Positions 44,801 through 56,606 of a stretch of 64,000 bases of DNA are shown here, in pieces. The position numbers and the translations under genes were made by a program. Every line of letters starts with the position of its first letter. The first letter of the stretch is position 1. This stretch comes from Marsupella aquatica (lineage: Eukaryota; Marchantiophyta): NCBI GenBank assembly GCA_973895155.1, contig OZ316894.1:13392001-13456000 (forward strand). The letters run 5' to 3'. The notes beneath the pieces were generated by a model. That model made no database searches, was not told where the DNA came from, and saw only the letters and a program-made list of their open reading frames with translations.

Positions 44801-45844
44801 CCTGGGAATTATAGGGAAATACCGCACTACCTTCCTTGCCTGTAATGAATTCCCCACTCTCTTCATCTTGGGCTGCTGACACACTGAACAGTTTTCTAAC
44901 TTGGCATTCTCACCCCTAAAGAGCATACAACCTTTCTCACAGACAGGGATTCTCTCATAATCCAAGCCAAGCTTTCTCAATAGCTGCTTTGCAGCATATA
45001 AGTTCTTGGGCAGATTATGCTCTGTAGGCATACCATGCTCCCCCATCAAAGACAACAATGCATTCACTCCTTTGTTTGAGAATCCATGGCCATGACAGAT
45101 GTTCAGCAGAAGCAACATGAATGACACAACATCTATTTTGCTGCCTGGGAACAAAGGTTGCATTGCTGCATCTAAAGATAACTGTGCAGGATCAGTCTCC
45201 ACAGGAGTTTTGGAGGTTTCAAGGGGGTTTACAGGATGGGCACCTCCTTCACTCTCATCATCCCCAAGTACAAAATCCAAGTCAAAACGGTCCTGATCAT
45301 CTAGCTCATGCTCAGGGGATTCTTCACTGGTTCTCAGCAACGTTTCTTCCAGTAGAGCCCTGATATGTTCTTCGACATCTATAGTTGGATGTTCTTGAAC
45401 ATCCACAGTTGGATACTCTGGAACATCCACAGTTGGATACTCTGGAACATCTACAAATAAATGTTCTTCAACATCTACAGTTGGCTGTTGTGCACAGGTT
45501 GCCTGCTGAAGGTTTGCTACCCTCAATGCCTCAGGGCCATGTTGTGACATGTAGTCAGCACCCCACTCTTCATCAGAAGAGTCCTGTCCCTCTCCCACCC
45601 ACACTCGACATGCAGGGTACCGACCATGTTTAATAAGGTGCAGTCTAGCAGTATTCCGATTAGTCCTATAATTCCCTTTGCAGTTCACACAAGGGCAGTA
45701 CATCTTATGGTCCCCACTCTTGTGGCAGGCCTTCTGTTCTCGAACCCACAAAGCATCATCACGATGTTGTACTCTAGCTGGATGGAAGAGCGGCAACTTT
45801 GGAGTTCTACCCACACCTAACGTATTCTGTGGCAATTGTGCCAT
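41851..45844 (-). CDS. TNPD/TNP2 transposase of CACTA element
   Basis: Three exons: 45844-43961, 43750-42846 (or 42840) and 42715-41851. All are open with GT..AG junctions and matching phase, giving about 1,217-1,219 residues. Exon 1 begins with the Transpos_assoc zinc domain (CPCVNCKGNYRTNRNTARLH, about residues 50-70) and continues with the Transposase_21 core, including NVRFGLALDGVNPFGN and a Cys pair in the segment ending GHRRWLATRHLFRR. Exon 2 corresponds to DUF4218 (LDPMHCEKNLAHNIV, GRWMYPIERNLKVLKGYVRN). Exon 3 corresponds to DUF4216 (VLNYGSLRKEVILFKGKW). The C-terminus is basic. This is the catalytic transposase that cuts at the CACTA ends. No stop or frameshift was seen. Confidence 0.92.
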
Positions 45845-46441
45845 GCTAGCTTGATTGAAATTGTATTCAAACTATGATTTTCAAACTGAATCAGAGTGAC
45901 ATGCATACAAAATTGGGCCTACCGTCACAGTTGTACAACCGATGCCAACCACAGTCCAATTGCTCAAACCCACAGAGCCCAGTTTCTCAAATCCACTGTA
46001 GTAGGGCACCTTCTCCTTGCATACAAATAGAGCATCACATACAGTGTCATCAGAATGATACTATGAACGTAAATCTCTGTGCCTTCATCATTTCCAGTAT
46101 TTGTTTGCCTATTAGGAATGTGAGCAGACAGGTCTGGAATAAGTAACGTTTGTGACACCAGTGACAAATTTACAAGTGAAGTTTAGACATCAATATGGAG
46201 GAAAGTCACACTCAAAGTACATGCTTGAAAATCAGAATCCTACCCTGGAAAAGATAATAAAGTTGATTTCTCAAAATTAATTGCCTCAATCCGCAATGCA
46301 CTGTCGTAGAGTGTGTATACATGAGGAGTTCATCAAACTGCATATAAATAGTCCACATGTTTTAGCACTCTGAAAATTGTTTAAGTCCACGTGAAACCAT
46401 CAAAAAGCTCTATCTCAAGTTTGTGTTCGATCCAGCCTCAA
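45845..46441. other. Spacer between TNPD and PHD genes
   Basis: AT-rich, with no supported frame. It should hold the TNPD promoter and 5' UTR and the 3' UTR of the PHD gene. Confidence 0.5.
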
Positions 46442-47101
46442 TCAAATCCAAGATATGTGGCTCCTAGCAGGAGTGCCTAGTGTAGGGTCAATGTCATGGT
46501 CAGGACAGTAAAACATCCCCTTCTTGGGCTGCCCATGCGCTGAGTGATCCCAAATTGTTCGATCATGGGCAAATCCCCTCTGCTGGATAAACAGCAGGCA
46601 GTCTTTGTGCCATGCCTTAGGACACCTCATGCACTGAACCAAAAAGCCATTAGCCCCATCATTGGGCCCCTGTCCACAAGTAAGACAAATATGGAGTCCA
46701 CATGATGCTGTGCCAGGAACCAAACACTGCCGACAGTAAAACCGGGCACAGAGAGAGTCTGGACATTTTCTTACCTCTTCACCAATTTTTCCAGACACAT
46801 GGCACTTAAAGCAAGAATGTTCCTCATTCTTGCAATCAACACAAAGCCATTCTCCAACATGGCCATCAGCGAGGGATATAGTTGGGCATAGCCATTGCTG
46901 ACCCAAAGGACAGGAAACATTCTTATGGAAATGTCGGTGGCAAGGCCCATCACAAACAATGAGATCCCCTCCCTCATCACAAATCGCACATACATGTGGA
47001 CTATTCTGGTTAATCTCAATGTCTGAATATAAGGACAATTGAGGTGCTTGAGAGGATTCACCTCTGCAACGATTCATGGCCTTCTGCTTATTGCGAGCCA
47101 T
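46442..47101 (-). CDS. EDM2-like PHD-finger protein encoded in the CACTA element
   Basis: ATG 47101 (CCATGG context) opens an uninterrupted frame of 219 codons. After a basic start come three linked Cys/His modules: VCAICDEGGDLIVCDGPCHR (PHD-like), EHSCFKCHVSGKIGEEVRKC ending CARFYCRQC, and CLTCGQGPNDGANGFLVQC followed by MRCPKAWHKDC. This resembles the composite PHD domain of ENHANCED DOWNY MILDEW 2 and its relatives, which link histone marks to transposon silencing. The rest of EDM2 is absent. It lies in the same direction as TNPD and ends 598 bases before its ATG. It was probably captured from a host gene and kept intact. Function is inferred only. Confidence 0.8.
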   Translation of the reverse strand: MARNKQKAMNRCRGESSQAPQLSLYSDIEINQNSPHVCAICDEGGDLIVCDGPCHRHFHKNVSCPLGQQWLCPTISLADGHVGEWLCVDCKNEEHSCFKCHVSGKIGEEVRKCPDSLCARFYCRQCLVPGTASCGLHICLTCGQGPNDGANGFLVQCMRCPKAWHKDCLLFIQQRGFAHDRTIWDHSAHGQPKKGMFYCPDHDIDPTLGTPARSHISWI

Positions 47102-49440
47102 GGTCCTGCACACTCAGACCCTACATCAGATTGTGAAACAAGAAGGAATAACAGGGTGCAGTATGACACAAAAGAATGAGGGTGCAGCATAAAATATGAC
47201 ATGTAACCACAAGGGTGCAACATAAACCAATGCTTTATAGATGGCAAAGCATTTAGGACTGAGCAGCGCAAATAACCTTGGCCTAGATGATTGGAAGCAA
47301 TCACAAATATTGCAACCTGTATGCCTTTGCTTGCTGTACAGCAGTGCTCACTCACCCTGCCTTTTTAAAATCTGTAAGGGCAACACAGAAAAAATAGCAA
47401 TTGAGTTTCAGCAAAGCATTCATTTGGCTCTCAAGTTTTAAAATGGACAGAGCAAACACAACAATGTGCACAACAAAGCACAGAGAGCAACAAAACTCCA
47501 GCAAACTGGGACTCAGGCAAGAGATACGAATTTTAGCAGCGAAATCAAATCAAGATTCGGACCTGTGAGTTCAACATGCAGTGCTCACTCACCCTGCCCT
47601 TTTTTAAATCTGTAAAAATCAAGTTTTATTGTGTGCCTTCTACATCTTAAGCTGCTGCACACATCTGTTACAGAACCATAAGTTGCTTTACTCTCAACAA
47701 GCTGCTGGTCCACCCACTTTTTCAAAAGCTGCACCGTACTCTATCTTCGTGCACAAATGACTATACCGGGCTGCTGTCAGAGACCCTTACGAAGGATTTA
47801 AAATTGACCAAGCTGATTTTAGTTTAGTTTTGTCCAGTTTGCAGACCAAAGGAAATCATGTGGCTGTATTCATGGAGTTGTATTCATTGCTGTGTATGGA
47901 TGTTGTGTGAACATCAGACAGTTAGCTGTAAATTACCATAGTTGAAGAGCAAGGCTTGTACAAAAGCCACTAAGGAATTCTCTGAGGTGGCACAGCAGTT
48001 GGCAAACCACACACGAAACTCTGAAACTTTTTGGCGACAAAATTCTACAGAGTCGCTGCTAGAATCAAGTGAGGATTCACCATACATGCTTGCACTTCTC
48101 TTCAGTAAAAAAAAGAGAAAAGAAAAGGGCTATGATACAGAGGGATGTCAAAAGAAGAGTAAGGAAACCAATTCATTGAGGAACATAGACAGACTAAGGA
48201 AAACATCATACAATGGAAAACTAAGGACTACATTGTAATAATAAGAGATCAAGCTCACCTTGCACCACAAACATTGTCAGACGACAACAAGACAACAAAC
48301 TGAATTGAACATAGCAGACAAATCCAACAAGTAGCAATCAGAAATCAACAGCAGACAGACAAAGGACAACTTGGTCAGAACTCGGGCACTTGATTCAGTT
48401 GTGGTAAATAGCTGTTCAGGTTCTGGACAAGCAAGAGCAATACGTGAGCAGACTCCAGAAAAATCATCTCTTGAGATTGAGGAGAAAGGCATTTCCCAGC
48501 CAGCTTACTTATGTCTTGAAAAATGTATCGGACATCGTGGACGCTGGGCCTCAGCTGCTGGCCGCAAGGGAAGATTTTGCCAAAACAAACAATAAAGCTC
48601 GAAGATAGTTAAATTTCTTAGGTCTTTCTAAATGGGGACTGAATTAGCAATTAGAACCAGTAAACCCTGATCTTGGGCAGGCAGAGAGAGAAGAGTCCGC
48701 GCCTAATACTTATGTCTACCCGAATTTTACTGGGACATATGAGCATTGGGATGCCATTGCAAAGCAGAATTTTGTAGCAGTGGAAGGAATCAACATAGAT
48801 AGCAGTGGAAGGTCGCAGTGGAGCTAGCATGGTACAGGGAAGGAAATGCAGGCATTGTGCGAGAAAGTGCAATGGCTAGTTCTATGGGATTTCCTTCTCC
48901 AATCCATGACAGTGCCGACGACACGCACAACTGCTACAATCAGTGCGCGTCCAGGATGCTCCATCGCATCACGTCAGGGAACTCAACATTCTAGACATTC
49001 GAAAACTGCATTCACATTTCTCTGCAAAGGGAACTCAACATTGTAGACATTCAAAAACTGGTGCAAAACTCAGGCACTTAGAGAGAGAGGGACAGAGAGA
49101 GAGCGAGAAAGAGAGAGCAAATAGTCTCTTAGCAATCGGAGCTTCTCTGTCATTGCCATAAGCATACTAGCAGACACTAAGCAACAGAACAAGAAGGCAA
49201 CATTGGATTCATGGACTGACAGCACATTGGTAGCACATTGGCAAAAGCAAAGCAAAAATGCAGAATGAACAAATGGCCAGAAGGGGAAGAAGCGCAAAAT
49301 TGCACAACTGACCTTCTCGCACCTCAGCCCAAACTCGCTCCCACAGATATAAGTTCTTGCAGCTCCTTGATGGAACCTCCTGTAGGTTCTCGCCGATTGC
49401 AACTCCTCACCCACAGCTTCTTGCCGATTGTAGCTTGCTG
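47102..49440. other. Upstream region of PHD gene, no recognised gene
   Basis: Several short frames (for example 47942-48238 and 48371-48595) have no recognisable domain and no consistent splice context. A near-duplicate CAGTGCTCACTCACCCTGCC occurs at 47341 and 47580. A GAGA-type microsatellite lies at 49079-49118. It may be the promoter and non-coding exons of the minus-strand genes. Confidence 0.4.
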
Positions 49441-49710
49441 CTGATTGCAACTCGTCGCTGATTTGCAGCTCGTCCTCCGCTCCTCACCCGCAGCTTATCG
49501 CCGATTGTAGGTCGTCCTCCGCTCCTCGCCCGCAGCTTATCGCTGATTGTAGGTCGTCCTCCGCTCCTCGCCCGCAGCTTATCGCCGATTGTAGGTCGTC
49601 CTCCGCTCCTCGCCCGCAGCTTATCGCCGATTGCAGCTCATCCTCCGCTCCTCACCCGCAGCTTATCGCCGATTGCAGCTCATCCTCCGCTCCTCACCCG
49701 CAACAATGAC
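49441..49710. repeat. 42-bp tandem repeat, about five units
   Basis: CAGCTTATCGC recurs at 49491, 49533, 49575, 49617 and 49659, with a partial unit at 49701. The units are nearly identical and GC-rich. The period is a multiple of three, but no frame with coding support spans it. Confidence 0.9.
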
Positions 49711-50260
49711 AAATGTAAAGAAGCTATTGCCTTGACCCTGCAATCGGGCACTCCAAAGCCCGAATGTCCTCCAAAGCGCAGGGTCCTCCAAAGAAGCTCC
49801 CAAGTCCTACCGAGGTGCTCCGCCGACCGCGCGCAACAAGCTCAAAAACAATTGTAGCCTGAATGGCTTCGGGTCGGAGCTCCTCCTCTAAACCTTGCAA
49901 ATGGTCACTAAAACAATGCCACGTCCAACGCTTCACTCAAACAATGCCTCACCCAATGCTTGCCCGAACAATGCCTCGCCCAACGCTTCGAAGGGTGTCG
50001 AAGCTTGGTGGAATGGAGCACAACGCTGCGCAACCCTAAGCCCTTGCAATGTGCACACAAAGGCATGCCAAGAAATGAGCACATCGAGCGTTGCCCTCTC
50101 GATGTTTTTTCAGGAAAAAGGGCTCCTGTTGGTACGCAAGAACACTTAGCGGGAAAAACCTAATGCTAGACCCCTAAAGCCCGTAAAGGTAAGGTATTCT
50201 GTTGGATGGGGATGGTGGATATTGTGGGTCATTAATTAGGGTTATATTCTGACAATATCT
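49711..50260. other. GC-richer spacer with short CAATGCC repeats
   Basis: At 49912-49990 a unit of about 27 bp (CAATGCCTCGCCCAACGCTT and variants) occurs three times. No coding support. This is a candidate promoter region for the minus-strand genes. Confidence 0.35.
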
Positions 50261-50269
50261 CTCACATGT

Positions 50270-50465
50270 CTGGACCCCCCATAAGGCCCTAGGGAAGTTG
50301 AGACTAGGTTAATAACAATGTAAACCCCCCCCCCCATAAGGCCCTAGGGAAATACCAACTATAGAGGTTAATAACAAGGTCCGGACGCCCCCATAAGGCC
50401 CTAAGTAGGGAAGGCAAGGTTAATAACTCATAATGTCACGACCCCCCCCATAAGGTCATGGCTGT
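50270..50465. repeat. Degenerate tandem repeat with CCCCCCATAAGGCCCTAGG
   Basis: Four copies of a unit of about 55-65 bp: a C-run, ATAAGG(C/T)C, and a GGTTAATAAC segment. They start near 50275, 50327, 50388 and 50446. Confidence 0.75.
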
Positions 50466-51039
50466 TTGTGTAGGTGCCAACAAGAATGTTAAGGACCAAT
50501 GTTATATATAAAAAATGATGCTAGCGATATAAAAGGTCCGATATATGCCCGCGATATAAACCCATAACCCGCATGCATGAACACCATTTTGGACTACCTT
50601 ATTGTCTCACCATATGATAGTGATACTCATCCAAATATTAGCATTTAATAGCTCTCCACTCCTGACTCAATTGAGAGAAACCCTCATTCATGACTCAAGC
50701 ACAATTATAGGGTCCCTTACATGCTACATGACCACTACATATGAGGCTATGTTGTGTAAGAGTTTTTGAGAGCATTACACCAAAGCATTAATAAGTGAGC
50801 CTTCCCATGACTATATGACCTCCAATATGCCAACATTAATGGCTTCCAATATGACAGCGTGAGTGACCCCACGTTTAGTCCTCAGATTGAAGCACCATTT
50901 AATTCACAAATGACCCAATGAACTCCCTTGTACCTCCAAAGAGAACCCCCCAATAGCCTTTGTAAAGACCACATTTCCAGTCATTTGGTACTTCTGACCT
51001 CTAGTATGACAACCAAGATTACCCTAATTTGAGGTGTTT
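50466..51039. repeat. Right subterminal DNA, diverged
   Basis: AT-rich with scattered AATGAC-type words and diverged pieces of the 577-bp unit (for example 50930-51000). No gene. Confidence 0.5.
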
Positions 51040-54000
51040 CCATTAATGACACACCATGAGGGACCTCTCTAATGACCACATATGCAGTCAATTGCTCCAA
51101 ATGACCTCTAACTGACTACCAAAATGACCCTTATTGTAGTCATTGACATTAATGACACACATTATGTGAAAATGACCCAATGAAGAGTATACTACCTCTC
51201 GGAGTGCCCCTTTACAATTCCTTTGGAATTTAATAGAATATATCCAAAATCCAAATATTGGCACAAACATGACATAGTTATATAGAAGGACATAGTCTTC
51301 CACTAGTATTGCACTATATACCTCTTGGAGAGACAAAAACAATTTTTGTATGCATGCCTTAGGATGGTATGCATGCATGGTGACACTTTTGGCAAATCAC
51401 TCCAAAGTTGTATGACTTGGGAGTGATTTCCCCAAGGTTGCATCATCCCTTAAGTAATTGCAAAAACATGGCTCCAAAGTGCTCATGGTGCAACTAGTGG
51501 TTGGAGAATAGTACGGTGGGTATAGTACCCCGCACCTTGTGGAGAGGTTGCCACCTTCATGTAGAGCCCCATGGCACACTAGGGCCACCTTAAGCTCCTA
51601 GACCCAAAAGGGTCATTTCTGATGGTACGTAATGACACCATGAGGGACCTCTATAATGACCCCATATGGAGTCATTTGGCACAAATGACTTCCAAAAGGA
51701 CTGCCAAAATGACCCTCACTGCAGTCTTTGGCATTAATGACACACTATTCCTCCAAAATGACCCAATGAAGATTACAACACCTACTCACAATGCCTTAAG
51801 TCTATTCATATGCAAAATGGAGTATTCCCCATCCAAACACCGGCACAAACATGACACAATTACATCACAAGATGACAACCTTCCATTGGTGTTGCGCTAC
51901 TTCTTGGAGAGACAAAAAATGGCTCCATTTGCGCTTGGATACGGTGGTATGCATCCATGGTGACACTTTTGGCAAATCACTCCAAAGTTGTATGACTTGG
52001 GAGTGATTTCCCCAAGGTGCATCATGCCTTAAGTAAATGCAAAAACATGTGTCCAAAGTGTTCATGGCACAACTAGTGGTTGGACGATGATGAGTATAGT
52101 GTCCCGCACCTAGTGGAGGGGGTTCTCACCTCTATGTGGGGCCCCATGGCACTCTAGGGCCCACCTCCAGCCCCTAGCCCCAAACTGGTCATTTGTGCTT
52201 CTGCTTAATGATTGCACAAGGGACCCCTCAAATGACCACAAATCCAGTCATTTGACTTATGTGACAGCCCATATGACAGATTTAATGACCCTACTTGTAG
52301 TCATTGGTATTTATGACACCAATTTTTTCAGAAATGACTCAATGAAGATTACACTACCTTCTTGAGTGCCCCATCACTATTCATTTGCAAAATAGAATAT
52401 TCCCCATCCAAACACCGGCACAAACATGACACAATTACATGGAACGACAACAGCCTTGCACTACTTCTTGCAGAGACCAAAAAAATGGCTTCATTTCCTT
52501 TAGATAGGATGGTATGCATCAATGGTGACACTTTTGGCAAATCACTCCAAAGTCGTACGACTTGGGAGTGATTTCCCCAAGATTATATCATCCCTTAAGT
52601 AAACACAAAAACATGGCTCCAAACTGCTAATGGTGCAACTAGTGGTTGGAGAATAGTAATTATAGTATTTGACACCTAGTGGAGGGGTTGCGAGCTCTAT
52701 GTGGTGCCACATGGCACTCTAGGGCCCACCTCCAGCCCTTAGCTCCAAATTGGTCATTCATGCTTGTCTTCAATGACTGCACTAGAGACCCCTCAAATGA
52801 CAACAAGTCCAGTCATTTGAATTATATGACATCCCATATGACCAATTCAATGACCCTACTTGTGGTCATTGACACTTATGACATGACTCTGTTAAAAAAT
52901 GACCCAAAGAAGGTCCTAGCACCGCCAGAGAGAGCCCGCTCTACATTCCTTGCAAAAATGGAATAATCGTATACCTTTAAACATCAGACACATCATAGAG
53001 GGAAGCACCACTACCACACCCATTCCATTGGTGTTGCGCTACCTCTTGGAGAGACAAAAAAGGGCTTCATTTGCGTTTGGAATAGTGGTATGCATCCATG
53101 GTGACACTTTTGGCAAATCACTCCAAAGTCATACGACTTGGGAGTGATTTCCCCAAAGGTGCATCATGCCTTAAGTAAACGCAAAAACATGTGTCCAAGG
53201 TGTTTATGTCGCAACTAGTGGTTGGACAATGATGAGTATAGTGTCCCGCACGCAATGGAGGGGTTCTCACCTCTATGTGGGGTCACATGGCACTCTAGGG
53301 CCCACCTCCAGCCCCTAGCCCCAAACTGGTCATTTGTGCTTTTCCTTAATGACTGCATAAGGGACCCCTCAAATGACCACAAATCCAGTCATTAGACTGA
53401 TATGACTTTCCATATGACAGTTTTAATGACCCTGCTTTTAGTCATTGATATTTATGACGGTCCATTGCTCACATATGACCCAATAAAGGCCCTGGTACCT
53501 CCAAAGAGAGCCCGCTTTAGATTCCTTGCAAGGTTGGAATATTCCTCTTCCCTAAACCCGCACCCACACCATACAGGGAAGCACGACTCCCCTGCCCATT
53601 CCATTGGTGCAGCACCACCTCTTGGAGAACCCAAAAACAACTTTTATTTGCCTTTGTATGTGATGGTGTGCATGCATGGCAACACTTTTGGCAAATCACT
53701 CCAAAGTCGTACGACTTGGGAGTGATTTCCCCAAAGGTGCATCATGCCTTAAGGAAACACAAAAACTTGTGTCCAAGGTGTTTATGTCGCAACTAGTGGT
53801 TGGACAATGATGAGTATAGTGTCCCGCACGCAATGGAGGGGTTCTCACCTCTATGTGGGGCCCATGGCACTCTAGGGCCCACCTCAAGCCCCTAGCCCCA
53901 AAATGGTCATTTGTGCTTTTCCTTAATGACTACATAAGGGACCCCTCAAATGACCACAAATCCAGTCATTAGACTGATATGACTCTCCATATGACAATTT

Positions 54001-55640
54001 TAATGACCCTACTTTTAGTCATTGGCATTTATGACGGGCCATTGCTCACATATGACCCAATAAAGGCCCTAGTACCTCCAAAGAGAGCCAGCTTTAGATT
54101 CCTTGCAAGGTTGGAATATTCCTCTTCCCTAAATCTGCACCCACACCATACCCTAAAAGCATGACTCCCCTGCCCATTCCATTTGGGCAGCACTACCTCT
54201 TGGAGAACCCAAAAACAACTTTTATTTGCCTTTGTATGTGATGGTGTGCATGCATGGCAACACTTTTGGAAAATCACTCCAAAGTCGTACGACTTGGGAG
54301 TGATTTCCCCAAAGGTGCATCATGCCTTAAGGAAACACAAAAACATGTGTCCAAAGTGTTTATGTCGCAACTAGTGGTTGGACAATGATGAGTATAGTGT
54401 CCCGCACCTCGTGGAGGGGTTCTCACCTCTATGTGGGGCCCCATGGCACTCTAGGGCGCACCTCCAGCCCCTAGCCCCAAACTGGTCATTTGTGCTTTTC
54501 CTTAATGACTGCATGAGGGACCCCTCAAATGACAATAATTCAGGTCATTCCACTTATATGACATCCAATGTGACCATTTTAATGACCTTTCTTGTAGTAA
54601 TTGGCATTTATGACGGGCCATTGCTCACATATGACCCAATAAAGGCCCTAGTACCTCCAAAGAGAGCCAGCTTTAGATTCCTTGCAAGGTTGGAATATTC
54701 CCAAACCCTAATCCCACAGCCACACCATGCTAAGAAGCACGACTCCCCTGCCCATTCCATTCGTGCAGCACTACCTCTTGGAGAACCAAAAAACAGGTTT
54801 TATTTGCCTTTGGATGTGATGGTATACATCCATGGTTGCACTTTTGGCAAATCACTCCAAAGTCGTACGACTTGGGAGTGATTTCCCCAAAGGTGCATCA
54901 TGCCTTAAGGAAACACAAAAACATGTGCCCAAAGTGTTTATGTCGCAACTAGTGGTTGGACAATGATGAGTATAGTGTCCCGCACCTAGTGGAGGGGTTC
55001 TCACCTCTATGTGGGGCCCATGGCACTCTAGGGCCCACCTCAAGCCCCTAGCCCCAAAATGGTCATTTGTGCTTTTCCTTAATGACTACATAAGGGACCC
55101 CTCAAATGACCACAAATCCAGTCATTAGACTGATATGACTCTCCATATGACAATTTTAATGACCCTACTTTTAGTCATTGGCATTTATGACGGGCCATTG
55201 CTCACATATGACCCAATAAAGGCCCTAGTACCTCCAAAGAGAGCTAGCTTTAGATTCCTTGCAAGGTTGGAATATTCCTCTTCCCTAAACCTGCACCCAC
55301 ACCATACTGAGAATGCACCCACACCATACTGAGAAGCATTACTCCCCTGCCCATTCCATTGGGGCAGCACTACCTCTTGGAGAACCAAAAAACAACTTTT
55401 ATTTGCCTTTGGATGTGATGGTATGCATGCATTTATTTGCAAATTAAAATATTCCCCGTCCAAACACCGGCACAAACATGACACAATTACAACAAAGCAT
55501 GACAACCTTCCATTGGTATTGCCCTACTTCTTGGAGAGACAAAAAGGTTTCATTTGCCCCATGGATACGATAGTATGCGCGCATCCATATATGATGACAC
55601 TTCTGGAAAATCACTCCAAAGGTGTATGACTCTACAATTA
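51040..55640. repeat. About 577-bp tandem array, seven to eight units, each with a 36-bp near-palindrome
   Basis: The segment AAATCACTCC followed by a GTACGAC-type core and GGGAGTGATTT recurs at 51394, 51974, 52539, 53115, 53693, 54271 and 54849, a spacing of 580, 565, 576, 578, 578 and 578. A half copy lies near 55607. Each unit also has CAACTAGTGGTTGGA, TCTAGGGCCCACCTC and many AATGAC words. The last three full units are the most alike, as expected of recent expansion. Open frames in the array are repeats of the same non-coding sequence. Confidence 0.92.
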
Positions 55641-55699
55641 TGATAGGTGTCTGGAATGACTATTGAGTATTTTAATCTTCATATCTCTTGGGTTCTTTA

Positions 55700-56225
55700 A
55701 TGACTCTATAAGTAGTCATTTATGTAATAAGTCCATAATGACTGTATGTTATTGTAAACATTGATATATCCTGATTTTTAGATTGCCCTATATTTAGTCA
55801 TTTATGCGACAAGTCCATAATGACAGTATGTTGTTGAAAACACCGATATATCCTAATTTCAAGATTGACTGTGGAGTTAGTCATTTATGAGAAAAGTCCA
55901 TAATGACGGTATGTTCTTGTAAACACTGATATGTCCTAATTTCAAGATTGACCCTAGAGTTAGTCATTTATGGCAGAAGTCCATAATGACAATATGTTGT
56001 GTAAACACTGATATATTCTCATTTTCAGATTGACCCTAAATTTTGTCATTTATGAGAGAAGTCCATAATGACGGTATGTTCTTGTAAACACTAATATGTC
56101 CTAATTTCAAGATTGACCCTAGAGTTAGTCATTTATGGCAGAAGTCCATAATGACAATATGTTGTTGTAAACACTGATATATTCTCATTTTCAGATTGAC
56201 CCTAAATTTTGTCATTTAACACCGT
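55700..56225. repeat. 83-bp tandem array, six to seven units
   Basis: (T/A)GTCATTTATG recurs at 55715, 55797, 55880, 55963, 56045, 56128 and 56211, a spacing of 82-83 bp. Each unit has AAGTCCATAATGAC and a GATATATCCT-like segment. Units alternate in type, so a 166-bp higher-order period is possible near the end. Confidence 0.92.
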
Positions 56226-56590
56226 TGGTTAAAATGACGATAATACATTTTTTGTCATTTATCACCGTTGTCCAAAATGATGCAAATAGATTTTTGGTCA
56301 TTTCAGTCATTGTCCAGAGTGACTATAATGTTGCTAAACACTGATTTATCATTGTTGTTATTAATTGTGTCATTTAAGACATGTGTCTAAATTGACCATT
56401 TAGGGAAATTGGGTCATTTTGGTCGCATCAGTCATTATAGACATTATACAAAATGACGAAAAAATTAACATTTTGTCATTTCAGTCTATTGGTCATTGTG
56501 GACAGTCATTCCCCCGTCATTCTTTTTGTGTCATTAAAACTTTTGGTCATTTATTCATCTCTGTCATTGGGTGATTGGTCATAAAGGGCC
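56226..56590. repeat. Terminal-proximal GTCATT-rich DNA
   Basis: Dense GTCATT/AATGAC words without regular spacing, the mirror of the left subterminal region. Confidence 0.7.
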
Positions 56591-56606
56591 CTGTTTTCTT
56601 CTAGTG
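56591..56606 (-). repeat. CACTA right terminal inverted repeat
   Basis: CTGTTTTCTTCTAGTG, the inverted partner of 37502-37517. Confidence 0.85.

Larger units (their letters stand above)
37502..56606 (-). mobile_element. CACTA (En/Spm) transposon, about 19.1 kb, possibly autonomous
   Basis: Left end CACTAGTAGAAAACAA and right end, as reverse complement, CACTAGAAGAAAACAG match at 14 of 16 positions; both continue with TTTATGACC. The interior carries TNPA-like and TNPD genes whose exons are open and joined by good splice sites, plus a PHD-finger gene, all on the minus strand. Subterminal DNA is full of AAATGAC/GTCATTT words on both sides, as expected for TNPA-bound subterminal repeats. The right side is expanded to about 6 kb by tandem arrays. 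I see no matching 3-bp target duplication (AAC on the left, CTA on the right), so rearrangement after insertion or two different elements cannot be excluded. Confidence 0.85.

Noticed and set aside
47942-48595. Plus-strand ORFs upstream of the PHD gene
   Set aside because: Short, no domain, and opposite to the direction of the element's genes.
53402-55629. Several similar ORFs of 60-167 codons in the 577-bp array
   Set aside because: They recur only because the DNA is tandemly repeated. Frames differ in length from unit to unit and have no domain.
55700-56225. CRISPR interpretation of the 83-bp array
   Set aside because: The whole unit is repeated, so there are no unique spacers. It is subterminal transposon DNA.
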